NCBI GenBank assembly: GCA_019359545.1
Contig: JAHHHB010000015.1
Location: forward strand, 31,077 to 95,076
Length of the DNA stretch: 64,000 nucleotides
Direction: 5' to 3'
Source of the DNA: Desmonostoc geniculatum HA4340-LM1
Lineage (GTDB): Bacteria > Cyanobacteriota > Cyanobacteriia > Cyanobacteriales > Nostocaceae
Shown: positions 8,822 through 18,002 of the stretch, in pieces
Layout: each line of letters starts with the position of its first letter
How positions within the stretch are numbered: position 1 is the first letter of the stretch
Notes under the pieces: generated by a model
The model's input: the letters and a program-made list of their open reading frames with translations, nothing else
Told to the model about the DNA's origin: nothing
Databases searched by the model: none
Made by a program: the position numbers and the translations under genes

Positions 8822-9484
8822 ATGAAAGAAGAATTGATAGCCAGAGTTGTACAGGTCTTACGAATTAATATGAGTTGGATGACTTGGAATTTATTTCTGG
8901 CTTTTATACCTTTAGCTTTGAGTGTATGGCTATTTCGCATTAAGCGTGGTGGTACTTGGCTTTGGTGGCTAGGATTCTTAGTTTTCTACGCATTCTTACC
9001 GAATGCACCATATTTGTTGACCGATGTCATTCATTTGATAGACGATATCCGCACAATTCAATCCGTCTGGATGATTACTTTAGTACTAATTCCTGTGTAT
9101 TTGCTAGTAATTTTATCTGGATTTCAAGCTTATGTAATATCCTTAATAAATTGGGGTTACTACTTACATCGTATCGGCAAAAGTGAATGGATTTGGCGGC
9201 TTGAATTGATTACCCATGCTCTCTGTGCTGTTGGTATTTATTGGGGGCGTTTCTTACGTTTCAACAGTTGGGATTTTATTACTCAACCCGATGCTGTATT
9301 GACCAAAGGCGTTGAGGAAATTCTTGGTAAACAGCCATTGGTAATTATCGCTATTACTTTTGTGATACTTGTGGCACTGTACTGGATTATGAAACGAGTA
9401 ACTTTGGGTTTTGCTGTGCAACCCAAAAATGGATATGCCATCAAAACACAATCAGCAAATCCTAACACTCACAACGCTGGATAA
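8822..9484 (+). CDS. DUF1361 membrane protein
   Basis: A 220-residue protein with about six hydrophobic segments. The signature FLPNAPYLLTDVIHL (about residues 58-72) is the hallmark of DUF1361 integral membrane proteins. The C-terminus is short and polar. Function is unknown for the family. It stands alone between two repeat-rich spacers. Confidence 0.85.
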   Translation: MKEELIARVVQVLRINMSWMTWNLFLAFIPLALSVWLFRIKRGGTWLWWLGFLVFYAFLPNAPYLLTDVIHLIDDIRTIQSVWMITLVLIPVYLLVILSGFQAYVISLINWGYYLHRIGKSEWIWRLELITHALCAVGIYWGRFLRFNSWDFITQPDAVLTKGVEEILGKQPLVIIAITFVILVALYWIMKRVTLGFAVQPKNGYAIKTQSANPNTHNAG

Positions 9485-9935
9485 GTCAAGTACCTACACC
9501 TTCCTTTCCTTTCCTAGATGACGTTTCGCAAACGGAACGCTAGCTCAATGGGTAGGTGTAGGTTTGTCGCCACAAAAATTTATTTGTTCAACCTGCAATA
9601 CATTGAATCACACACTGCCTCACATTGCTATTACATTGTTGAGGGTAGACGCTGCATCGGCTTTTGATCGGACATCGCACATCTATAAACTGAGTTTTAG
9701 ACAGAAGCGATCGCTCAATTTTATCAATTCACTACCACTACATCTGTAACTTTTTCTAACTCCCTAATAAATCGGCGTATTCCAATCAACTCAGAACTAC
9801 TATTTTTTTCCATCTAAAGAAGGGTATACACGCTAGCTAATTCCGTATCAAAAGAAAGATGCAGCTTTACAACGTCAGATTTGAAATGAATCTAGGTTGT
9901 TTAGTTTTTATTGACTGAGATCGGAGTTGAACAAT
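9485..9935. other. Intergenic region, nothing recognised
   Basis: A 450-bp spacer between the DUF1361 and baeRF-like genes. It includes CACCTTCCTTTCCTTTCC, a dispersed repeat-like stretch GACGTTTCGCAAACGGAACG, and one HIP1-like GCGATCGC at 9708-9715. A short open frame at 9564-9749 shows no protein-like signal and is not called. Confidence 0.5.
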
Positions 9936-11132
9936 ATGAATCTATTATCTATTGATGAACTCAAAACTTTAGCAGAAAATTCTCAATCCCCATGTATTTC
10001 TCTGTATATGCCGATGCAAAAAGCGGGGCCAGAGGTTCGACAAAACCCCATTCGGTTCAAAAATTTAATCCGTGAAGCTGAGGAACGCTTGGATGCCATG
10101 TCTAGCGACAAGCCGCAAGGCGTCTACGCAATTCGCCATACTGAAGCGCTAAATCTTCTCCAGCCAGCGATGGAACTAGATACGAGTGATTTCTGGGAAC
10201 ACCAAGACCACGGGCTAGTAATATTTATTTCTCCGCAAGTGTTTCGCTACTACCAACTGCCAATGGAGTTTCCAGAATTGGTAGTTGTGAGCGATCGCTT
10301 CCACTTGAAACCGCTGCTACATTTGCTCAATAATGATGGTAGCTTCTATGTCCTCGCCCTTAGCCAAAACGATGTCAAGTTTTTTGAGGGAACTCGCTAC
10401 AGCCTCAACCAAATAGAAGTCGAAAATATGCCCAAGAGTTTAGATGAAACTCTCTTAGAAGATGAAATTCAAAAAGGGGTGCAGCACCGAATCGGCACAT
10501 CTAAAAGGGGAGCTGCTAATGCTTCTTCACACCCCGGTACATTTCACGGGCAAGGAAGTCCCGACAGAGATAAGCATCAGGAAGATATTCTCCAATTTTG
10601 TTACGCTGTTGATACAGCATTACATGAAAAATTACGCGAGCAAAAAGCACCTTTAGTTTTGGCTGGGGTTGAATATCTTTTCCCGATTTATCAACAAGCA
10701 AATACTTACAATCATTTGGTGGAAGAACCCCTTACAGGTAATCCGGAATTTATCAAGCCGGAAGAATTACAAGACCAAGCTTGGCACATTGTTGAACCTT
10801 TGTTTCATCAATATCAAAAGCAAGTAATGGAACTTTATCAACAACTAGCTGGTGAAGCTACTGGTAAAGCTTCTAGTAATCTAAACGAAATTATTTCAGC
10901 TGCTTATTACCAAAGAATTGATTATTTGTTTGTGCCAGTGGGACAGCAGATTTGGGGTAAATTTGAACCAGAAACAATGGCTGTAGAATTACACCCAAAA
11001 CCAGAACCTGAAGACTACGATTTATTAGATTTTGCTGCCATTCATACACTTTTGAATGGTGGACAAGTGTATGCTGTGGAGCCAGAAAAAATGCCAAATG
11101 ACGCATCAGCAGCAGCAATTTTCCGATTTTGA
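9936..11132 (+). CDS. baeRF-like (bacterial archaeo-eukaryotic release factor family) protein
   Basis: A 398-residue soluble protein. An N-terminal SPCISLYMPM stretch, a central segment with VLALSQNDVKFFEG, and the C-terminal DLLDFAAIHTLLNGGQVYAV block resemble bacterial proteins of the eRF1-like baeRF families, which share the release-factor middle and C-terminal folds. The ATG is chosen over a TTG nine bases upstream because GGAG lies at 9923-9926, a good distance away. A direct role in translation is not shown. It is monocistronic, followed by two hairpins. Confidence 0.55.
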   Translation: MNLLSIDELKTLAENSQSPCISLYMPMQKAGPEVRQNPIRFKNLIREAEERLDAMSSDKPQGVYAIRHTEALNLLQPAMELDTSDFWEHQDHGLVIFISPQVFRYYQLPMEFPELVVVSDRFHLKPLLHLLNNDGSFYVLALSQNDVKFFEGTRYSLNQIEVENMPKSLDETLLEDEIQKGVQHRIGTSKRGAANASSHPGTFHGQGSPDRDKHQEDILQFCYAVDTALHEKLREQKAPLVLAGVEYLFPIYQQANTYNHLVEEPLTGNPEFIKPEELQDQAWHIVEPLFHQYQKQVMELYQQLAGEATGKASSNLNEIISAAYYQRIDYLFVPVGQQIWGKFEPETMAVELHPKPEPEDYDLLDFAAIHTLLNGGQVYAVEPEKMPNDASAAAIFRF

Positions 11133-11162
11133 TCTTGTGGTTTTTTCTAGCAGGCAATAGGT

Positions 11163-11182
11163 AACAGGCTTGAAAGCCTGTT
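11163..11182. terminator. Perfect 9-bp hairpin after the baeRF-like gene
   Basis: AACAGGCTT, a two-base loop GA, and AAGCCTGTT form a perfect stem 30 bp after the stop codon. The following TGATTTGAAG is only weakly T-rich, so it is a possible rather than clear intrinsic terminator. Confidence 0.45.
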
Positions 11183-11261
11183 GATTTGAAGACTTTACAA
11201 TCAGTTTATGTCTTAGGGACTTCCAGAAAATAAATTATCCCAAATTATTTGTACATTTTTC

Positions 11262-11283
11262 GGGTAGCACAGCTGTGCTACCC
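11262..11283. repeat. Perfect 22-nt palindrome GGGTAGCACAG/CTGTGCTACCC
   Basis: The two 11-nt arms are fully complementary with no loop. It lies between convergent genes and could act as a bidirectional transcription or mRNA-end signal, or be a dispersed palindromic repeat. Confidence 0.6.
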
Positions 11284-11386
11284 TACTATGGAATATTTTT
11301 TTCCTTGAAAGTCACTTATACCAGCCCTAAATAATTCGTGAAAAAAATCTATTGCCTATTCCCTACTCCCTCAACCTTAACCATTT

Positions 11387-12637
11387 TCACAGTCCATCAT
11401 AAAGTTTAAAGTAATCGACATCACATAAAATCAAAGATAGTGAGGCTTGCTCTCGTGCCAATCGTTGCCATTCGGCGTTGAAGGTGTCATCAAAGCAGCG
11501 GCGATTTGCCACTTGGGTCAGACCATCGGAAGAAGCAAGGCGCTGTAATTCTTGGTTTGCTTGTTGTAATTGGTGGTAAAGTTCTGATTGCTGAATGGCG
11601 ATCGCAGCTTGGCTTGCTAGCTGGTTAAATAAGTTAATCTCCGATTGCTCCCATACCCTACTGTTAGAGCATTGGTGAGCAATCAATAGTCCCCACAAAC
11701 GCTTTTGCTGCAAGATGGGCACCACAAGGTTCGCCCGGATTTGTAAACTCCGCAGCAGTTCAATATGACACGGCGATAGTCCACCAGTTTCAATGTCTTT
11801 GATCGCTCTACTATTACCTTGTTGGTAGTAATTTGCACGGGTAGATTGAAAGCATGTGTCCATCACATGAAATCCCAGAATGGACATGCACCCAGGTGCT
11901 AAAGATTCTACTGCAACTAACCCACTCCAGTCTGGCTTAAACTGATAAATCACCACTCGGTCTACATCAAACAGTTGTCTTACCTCGTCTGCCGTGGTTT
12001 GCAAAATTTCATCTAACTGCAAGGATTGGCGAATGCGCTGGGTGACAGCCGCGACAATTCGCTCGAACTGACTTTGCTGTTGGAGGCGCTGCTCAATTTG
12101 CTTAGGAGATGAGGATGCCACAGTTAACGTCAGGGCATCAAAGTTAGGGGTTGTAGTGCTAGGCACAGCAGTCGGTGTGGCAATCAAATAGCCTTGAGCA
12201 AATGTTGCGCCTCGTTCTCGCAGCCAGTTCAGTTCTTCAATGCACTCAATTCCTTCGGCGACGGTTTGGATGTTTAATTTTTGAGTAATCTCTAGAAGCT
12301 TTTCAGTAATCAAGGCTTTATACAAGTCTTGATGCACATCTCGAATTAACTGCATGTCTAACTTGATAAAATCTGGTCGTAACTGATGCAGCAAATTCAG
12401 GCTGGAATAGCCAGAACCAAGGTCATCAAGGGCAACTAAAAACCCAGTATCCCGGTAGTATTGAATCACAGCTTTGAGGTGGGCTAAATCTTGAGGATTG
12501 TCTGATTCCACGACTTCAAAGACAACCTGTTCGTGTTCAATACCTGCTCGATCGATTGCTTCTACCGTACTGCGTAGGCAATAAACAGGGTCATAAAGCG
12601 CGGTTGGTGAAAAATTGATGAAAATCCGCCCACTCAC
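11387..12637 (-). pseudogene. EAL-GAF-GGDEF signalling protein, truncated at both ends
   Basis: The 416-codon frame starts inside an EAL phosphodiesterase domain: FINFSP, FEVVES, VALDDLGSGYSSL, DFIKLD, TVAEGIE and AQGYL are present, but the N-terminal third with the E-A-L motif is missing. A complete GAF domain follows, then a GGDEF domain that stops at DVDYFKLYDGL, before the GGDEF signature. An in-frame stop lies ~70 bp upstream of the GTG. The upstream junction near 12640 abuts an unrelated gene fragment on the other strand. It would have made or degraded cyclic di-GMP; neither catalytic site is complete now. Confidence 0.75.
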
Positions 12638-12652
12638 TTGATAACGGGTAAA

Positions 12653-12838
12653 TTGCTTGATTGTGTTGAGGCGCAGAGAAAAAGTCTGCCTGCTTCCCCA
12701 GTTTGGCAGCGAATATTATAACAAGCACAAGTATTGGAGATAGGACATCTTTGGCTCATTGGTAACTACCTTGCTCAATCCGATTTATTTAGTGTTCCCA
12801 TAGATTTTGCTGTAAAAAATAAACTAGAGTTCAAGTAG
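12653..12838 (+). pseudogene. C-terminal remnant of an unknown gene with one internal stop
   Basis: In one frame the strand reads LLDCVEAQRKSLPASPVW, then QRIL, an internal TAA, and continues with QAQVLEIGHLWLIGNYLAQ and FSVPIDFAVKNKLEFK before a stop. The continuity on both sides of the single stop, and its protein-like composition, suggest a decayed 3' gene end. It starts where the truncated EAL gene begins on the opposite strand, marking a deletion junction. The family is not recognised. Confidence 0.45.
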
Positions 12839-13347
12839 ATAAAGATTTCATGAGAAATGCAACTAGGAGAAATATTAAGAAGTTCAAAATTAAAAATAAG
12901 TATTGATAGATTTTCCATTCCTTCGGGGAAAATCATCTAGAATCCTGAAAAAATAAAACTTTTAATAACAATACTGAGTTAAGCAATTCTGTTAAAAAAT
13001 CAGCGTTCAAAATCTCCCTCTATCTACAGTTAAAAAATTGGTTATTATTTGTCTTGTACCATACTGACGTAAGAGCAATAATTACGAATTACAAATTACA
13101 AATTATGAATTAGTATCAGTCTGCGCTATCTAAGTGCGATCGCAGATCAATACCAATATTTATTTTTATATAAATAGCACTTTGCAGGTGAGTTCTACGG
13201 GTCATATCATGTCCCCCTAATTAGTCGAATAAATTTCTTACTTTCCAAACATCTTCTCAGAGCGATACCTTCTATACGGGACGCTCCGCCAATGCAAGAG
13301 TTTTCTACTGATGTTTGATAGAATACTTTCCAAACATCCTCTAACCC
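12839..13347. other. Intergenic region, no gene seen
   Basis: An AT-rich 500-bp spacer with ACGAATTACAAATTACAAAT-type repeats near 13082 and one dispersed GGGACGCTCCGCCAATGC stretch at about 13279. No promoter or RNA gene is evident. Confidence 0.5.
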
Positions 13348-15720
13348 TTATCCTCTTTGCCCGTCTGTCTGTTGTTGACGACGCGCTGCTGCTAAAATTA
13401 TCCGTTGCTCAGCACCTGCGATCGCCTGACATGTCCGCTCGATCGCTTCGGGTTCCACAGAAATGGAAGTTATGCCCCATTCCACTAACCGATCGATAAT
13501 TTCCGGATAAAGGGCTGGTGCTTGACCGCAGATTGAACAAGGTATGCCAGCATTTTTAGCCATCTGGATGAGTTGGGCGATCGCACTCATAACTGCTGGA
13601 TGACGTTCATTAAATACTTTTGCTAGCTGTCCTTGTTCTCGATCTACTCCGAGTAATAATTGGGTCAGGTCATTTGTACCAATGGAAATTCCGGCTACAC
13701 CTGCTTTGACGTATTCTGGCAATAAAAACAGTACGCTTGGCACTTCCGCCATCATCCACAATTCAAATTCTGCCACCTGGGTTAAAAGAGCTTGCTCAAC
13801 TTTGTGCCGACAAAAGACAAATTCTTCCACAGTCCGAACAAAAGGTAGCAGCAAATGGATATTGCTATACCCAGATTGCTGTACGCTTGCTAAGGCTTTC
13901 AGTTCCAACTCAAACACAATCGGATTTCGTACATAGCTGAAGGTACCGCGTTCACCTAACATCGATTGTGAAGAAGATTGTAAACTATCACTCAATGATG
14001 GCAAATCTGGCGATCGCCAATCTAAAGAACGATAAAAAACTGGTCTTGGTGCAAAAGCGCGAGCAAACTGCATAATTTGGTCAGACCAACGCTCTAACAA
14101 TTCTGCTTGACGCCCGCCTAAAATCCAACTATGAGGATGTTGCCCATCTAATATATTGAGTACCATCAATTCTGAGCGCAACAATCCTACCCCATCCACA
14201 GGTAAGCTTTTTACCTGCTCTATCAGGCTGGACTGACTCAAGTTAACCAGCAGTTTGGTAGCAATCATAGGTAGATGGGGTGACGCGGTGGTGGGGTGAT
14301 GAGGTGGTGAGGTGATGGGAGTAGTTTCCTCCATCTCCCCATCTTTCCATCTCCCCATCTCTCCATCTCTGGCTTCTTCTTTGATCCGATAAACTTCTCC
14401 TCTGTCGCCATCAAGCAACAGCCGTTCGCCAGTTTGAATTAAGCTTGTAGCTGATTTTGCGTTCACTACTGCTGCTATACCTAATTCTCTGGCCAGAATT
14501 GCAGCGTGGCTGGTTAGTCCTCCTTGTTCAGTGATAATACCAGCAACTTGTTGTAGTAATGGTAACCAATCAGGTGTAATTGTTGGTACTACTAAAATTA
14601 CTCCTTTTGGGATTTGTTCGGGTTTTTGCTGGGAATTCATCATTACTAAAGCATTTGCCACAGTACGTCCTCCTGAGGCTGCAAGTCCCCTGATGAAGTG
14701 TAAGTGGGGAATTACAGATTTGGGAGTATTCACTTGTGTTAGGTAAAGCTTGCTAGATGTGGTTGTGCTAGCGATAGTCCATTTAATGGTAAAGGTTTTA
14801 CCTAGTTCAGTTACTAATTGAGTTCCCAGACCAATTATTTGTTGTACGTATTCTGGTTGTAAAGCATACTGTTTTTGTTGGGCTTCCTGAAGTACGTAAG
14901 TAATCAGACAAGTTTTATCTGGTGTTGGGGCTGAGTTCGTCAGAGGTTGGGAAAAAATTGTAGAGGAAGCATCATCAACATCATAAGCCAGCATTTTATT
15001 GCCGAGCTGTTGCTCTAGGATAACCCCAGTTTCATTTTGAATGTAGTAGACATCTGGCAATACTTCGCCTTGAGCGATCGCAATTCCTAATCCCCAAGCG
15101 GCTTCAATTTCCCACCCAGAGGGGTCGGCTTTTAGCAAACCACTGGCGATCGCATTTTTCACAGGTTGCACCAAAATTCCTAGATTAATTTGTTGCAGGT
15201 TAATTCCTGTATGTTGCCAATACAATAAACTTCTGGCACGAAATATTTGACTCCAGGTACGTTTTAATGCCAGAGCGATCGCTTCTTCTTGGCAATGACA
15301 AAATACTGATTCCAGCAACCCAGATATATTTACTGCAATCGGTGTGGTATTTGCTACTGATAAACTAGGCCGAAAAATCAAACAGTTAGTTTGCCATTCT
15401 CTGGCTGCTGTGAAAATTCTACTTACCCATTGCTGTGGCACAGTTGCACTGAGAATTTCTTCGCGCAAACGCCCAGCCACCTGCTGAAGTTGACGCCAAT
15501 TACTGACATCTAAGTGTAAGGAAGAGTGAGGTAAGTCAGCAACTAATGACTCTGAACTGTTGAGATTTTCGAGAAATTGCCGCAAAATTTCTGCCGAAAC
15601 GACAAAACCAGGCACCACCGGATAGCCACGTTGGATAATTCTGCTTAAGTAAAACGCTTTGTCACCTACTTTGGTGCGGTCTTGTAGTTTAATTTGGTCT
15701 AGCCAGTAGAGTTTTTCCAC
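13348..15720 (-). CDS. PEP synthase-like protein (PEP/pyruvate-binding, degenerate N-domain)
   Basis: A 790-residue protein with the three-part layout of phosphoenolpyruvate synthase: an N-terminal ATP-grasp-like domain, a phosphohistidine domain with GGLTSHAAILARELGI, and a C-terminal PEP-binding barrel with LGERGTFSYVRNP, GTNDLTQLLLGVDRE and the catalytic-Cys motif CSICGQAP. The N-domain block normally VRSSA is FRPSLSVANTTPIAV here, so ATP binding may be altered. A linker of ~40 residues (EEARDGEMGRWKDGEMEE and onward, DNA 14268-14385) is encoded by GATGGGGAGATGG-type repeats. Likely acts on pyruvate/PEP, but activity is uncertain. Confidence 0.75.
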   Translation of the reverse strand: MEKLYWLDQIKLQDRTKVGDKAFYLSRIIQRGYPVVPGFVVSAEILRQFLENLNSSESLVADLPHSSLHLDVSNWRQLQQVAGRLREEILSATVPQQWVSRIFTAAREWQTNCLIFRPSLSVANTTPIAVNISGLLESVFCHCQEEAIALALKRTWSQIFRARSLLYWQHTGINLQQINLGILVQPVKNAIASGLLKADPSGWEIEAAWGLGIAIAQGEVLPDVYYIQNETGVILEQQLGNKMLAYDVDDASSTIFSQPLTNSAPTPDKTCLITYVLQEAQQKQYALQPEYVQQIIGLGTQLVTELGKTFTIKWTIASTTTSSKLYLTQVNTPKSVIPHLHFIRGLAASGGRTVANALVMMNSQQKPEQIPKGVILVVPTITPDWLPLLQQVAGIITEQGGLTSHAAILARELGIAAVVNAKSATSLIQTGERLLLDGDRGEVYRIKEEARDGEMGRWKDGEMEETTPITSPPHHPTTASPHLPMIATKLLVNLSQSSLIEQVKSLPVDGVGLLRSELMVLNILDGQHPHSWILGGRQAELLERWSDQIMQFARAFAPRPVFYRSLDWRSPDLPSLSDSLQSSSQSMLGERGTFSYVRNPIVFELELKALASVQQSGYSNIHLLLPFVRTVEEFVFCRHKVEQALLTQVAEFELWMMAEVPSVLFLLPEYVKAGVAGISIGTNDLTQLLLGVDREQGQLAKVFNERHPAVMSAIAQLIQMAKNAGIPCSICGQAPALYPEIIDRLVEWGITSISVEPEAIERTCQAIAGAEQRIILAAARRQQQTDGQRG

Positions 15721-15952
15721 TCAATTTGTTAGTTGTCAGTTATCTATTCGTAGTCACAGCCATTCTTGATTTCAGAATGTAAACCTATATTTATTGACCA
15801 AAATAATCTTTTATTGAAAAAGAATTCTCACAGAGGTCTAAAATCAGGTAATGTTTAAATCATCACCCGATCGGATTCTAAATTCTGTATTCTCTTAAAA
15901 GCTATATTACCAATTAACCTAGTAAATATAATTATCCCTACCAAAACTAACC

Positions 15953-16411
15953 TTGCCAAACACTTACTATCTTGCAGCTAATGATTGGTTAAATATCAGC
16001 TTCCGGCTATGCATCGCATTGGTCATTGGCGGAATTATTGGCTTGGAACGCGAAACTAGGCGCAAACCAGCTGGTTTAAGAACTCATATGCTGGTGAGTT
16101 TGGGTTCAGCTTTATTCACCATCATACCTCTGCAAACAGGTGAGCTACAGACCAGTCCGGATGCACTCAGCCGCGTGATTCAGGGAATTGCCACCGGGGT
16201 GGGATTTCTCGGCGCTGGAGAAATTGTCCGTCAATCTTCCCAGCCATCACAGCAACTGGAAATCAAAGGACTCACATCAGCAGCGGCTATTTGGGTTTCG
16301 GCTGGTTTGGGAATTGCTGCTGGCTGCGGTTTATGGCAGTTAGGATTAATCGGTGGTGTCCTCACTTTTTTGGTTCTCAAGGTTTTTAAAAGGTTAGAAA
16401 AACGTGATTAG
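15953..16411 (+). CDS. MgtC/SapB-family membrane protein
   Basis: A 152-residue protein with four hydrophobic segments and the family blocks IGGIIGLERETRRKPAGLRTH and GVGFLGAGEI. This matches the conserved N-terminal MgtC domain; the extra C-terminal ACT-like domain of longer members is absent, which is common. MgtC proteins affect Mg2+ homeostasis and acid tolerance. The only in-frame start before the first conserved helix is TTG, and no good ribosome-binding site precedes it, so the start is tentative. Confidence 0.8.
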   Translation: MPNTYYLAANDWLNISFRLCIALVIGGIIGLERETRRKPAGLRTHMLVSLGSALFTIIPLQTGELQTSPDALSRVIQGIATGVGFLGAGEIVRQSSQPSQQLEIKGLTSAAAIWVSAGLGIAAGCGLWQLGLIGGVLTFLVLKVFKRLEKRD

Positions 16412-16426
16412 TAATTAGTTACAGCA

Positions 16427-16482
16427 GAATTCAGGAGTCAGAATTCAGGAGTCAGAATTCAGGAGTCAGAATTCAGGAGTCA
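16427..16482. repeat. Four exact copies of a 14-bp unit GAATTCAGGAGTCA
   Basis: Four perfect head-to-tail units follow the mgtC stop codon. Related TCTGAATTCTGAATTC units occur at the 3' end of recF, on the other side of the foldback element. Confidence 0.9.
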
Positions 16483-16499
16483 GAATTGGTGAATTCAAA

Positions 16500-16750
16500 A
16501 TTAGAATAGGCTCTATACCTTGCTACCAGACCTAAATGATGTACTTCACGCTTCTTTAAAGCTGCTGTATATACTAAATTAATACGCTTGAGTTATGCAC
16601 TGTGCCTTTATTATTTATTCTTAAATTATGTTTTTTAAATGCAAATATTGAAATTTTAATTATTATTAATAATCTTGGATTACAGGATATTTGAAGAAGC
16701 GTGAAGTACATCATCTAGGTCTGGTAGCAAGGCATAGAACCTATTCTAAT
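16500..16750. mobile_element. 251-bp foldback element with 60-bp terminal inverted repeats
   Basis: Bases 16500-16559 and the reverse complement of 16691-16750 agree at 56 of 60 positions (both begin ATTAGAATAGG and contain CCTTGCTACCAGACCTA). The interior is 131 bp, AT-rich and non-coding. This is a MITE-like foldback element lying between the convergent mgtC and recF genes. Its right end overlaps the recF stop codon. No transposase is present and the mobilising family is unknown. Confidence 0.85.
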
Positions 16751-17895
16751 TCTGAGTTCTGAATTCTGAATTCTGAATTCTGCTGTATTTCTCCTGCCTT
16801 CACAAAAAGAATTTGTGAAGATTTCAACCATTGGGAATCGAAAGAACCCAAATGAGTAGTAGTAATCAAGGTTTGAAAGCGGTCTTGAATAGCATCAAGC
16901 AGTTGATTTTGTCGAGATAGATCTAGTTCGGCCAGCACATCATCAAGTAATAGCAATGGTGGCTCTTTAACGACTTCTTCAATTAATTGTAATTCTGCTA
17001 ACTTTAAGGCTAGAACGAGCGTTCGTTGTTGGCCTTGAGAACCGTATTGACGAGCAGGTGTCTGGTTAATGGTTAACTCTACTTCGTCGCGGTGGGGACC
17101 CACAAGGGTAGTGCCTTGGTGCAGTTCGGCTACGGATCGCTGTTGAATTTTTGCTAAAAAAGCTTGCTGGACTTGTTCTGGTTGGTTATCTTCTAAAGGG
17201 ATATTAGGCGTGTACTTGATTTGCAGAATTTCCGTACTACCGCTGATGCTGGTGTGCCAAGCAGTAGCGATGTCAGCCAATCGCTGTATGGCGCGATCGC
17301 GGCGTCTAATTACCCGTGTACCTGCGGTAGCTAACTGTGCATCCCACAGAGCAAGTTCTGATTGTAGAGACTTTGTGTACAACGTCTCTACATTGTTTTT
17401 TAAAAAGGCATTGCGCTGGCGTAACACATGGTTATACTGCTGCAAAATGTAAGCATAAATTGGTTCAAGTTGAATCAAAAGGGTATCTAACCAATTGCGC
17501 CGACCTTCCGGGCCGCCGCGTACTAGTTCTAAATCCAGGCTGGAAAATTGGACTGCATTGAGAACGCCGAGAAAATCCATTTGACGGCGTACGGACTCGC
17601 CATTGAGAGCAACGCTACGGCGGCCATTGCGGCGGAGGGTTAAAGTCAGATCGCTAGCACCTATTTGCCGCTCAAGATGAGCATTAATTTGGGCTGTGGC
17701 TTCCCCTCCCCTGACTAAATCCCGATCGCGTGCCATACGGTGCGATCGCAATGTCGCCAACAACTCCACCGCCTCCAACAAATTCGACTTTCCCTGAGCG
17801 TTATTACCAACCAAAATTGTTTTCGCAGCAGTGAAATCAACCCTCTGGTCTTGGTAATTACGAAATTGTCTCAGTTGTAGAGTTTTCAGGTACAT
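16741..17895 (-). CDS. recF: DNA replication and repair protein RecF
   Basis: A 384-residue SMC-like ATPase that, with RecO and RecR, loads RecA at single-strand gaps. Walker A is GNNAQGKSNLLEA (about residues 31-43), the signature region is YGSQGQQRTLVLALKLAE, and Walker B is LLLLDDVLAELD. The N-terminal MYLKTLQLRQFRNY is canonical, so the start is secure. The last ~13 residues (IQQNSEFRIQNSELE) are encoded by a dispersed GAATTCTGAATTC repeat, and the stop codon lies inside the terminal repeat of the foldback element. recO is also in this window at 59.7 kb. Confidence 0.95.
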   Translation of the reverse strand: MYLKTLQLRQFRNYQDQRVDFTAAKTILVGNNAQGKSNLLEAVELLATLRSHRMARDRDLVRGGEATAQINAHLERQIGASDLTLTLRRNGRRSVALNGESVRRQMDFLGVLNAVQFSSLDLELVRGGPEGRRNWLDTLLIQLEPIYAYILQQYNHVLRQRNAFLKNNVETLYTKSLQSELALWDAQLATAGTRVIRRRDRAIQRLADIATAWHTSISGSTEILQIKYTPNIPLEDNQPEQVQQAFLAKIQQRSVAELHQGTTLVGPHRDEVELTINQTPARQYGSQGQQRTLVLALKLAELQLIEEVVKEPPLLLLDDVLAELDLSRQNQLLDAIQDRFQTLITTTHLGSFDSQWLKSSQILFVKAGEIQQNSEFRIQNSELE

Positions 17896-18002
17896 AACGA
17901 AAAGTTAGGAGTGAGGAGTTAAAAATTAGGAGTTAGGAGTGATAAATTTGGAGTTTTGAATGCAAAATGTTCTTCAACTCCTAAGTCCTAACTCCTCACT
18001 TT

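Noticed and set aside
9564..9749. 61-codon plus-strand ORF
   Set aside because: No ribosome-binding site, no motif and a HIP1 site inside; composition not protein-like.
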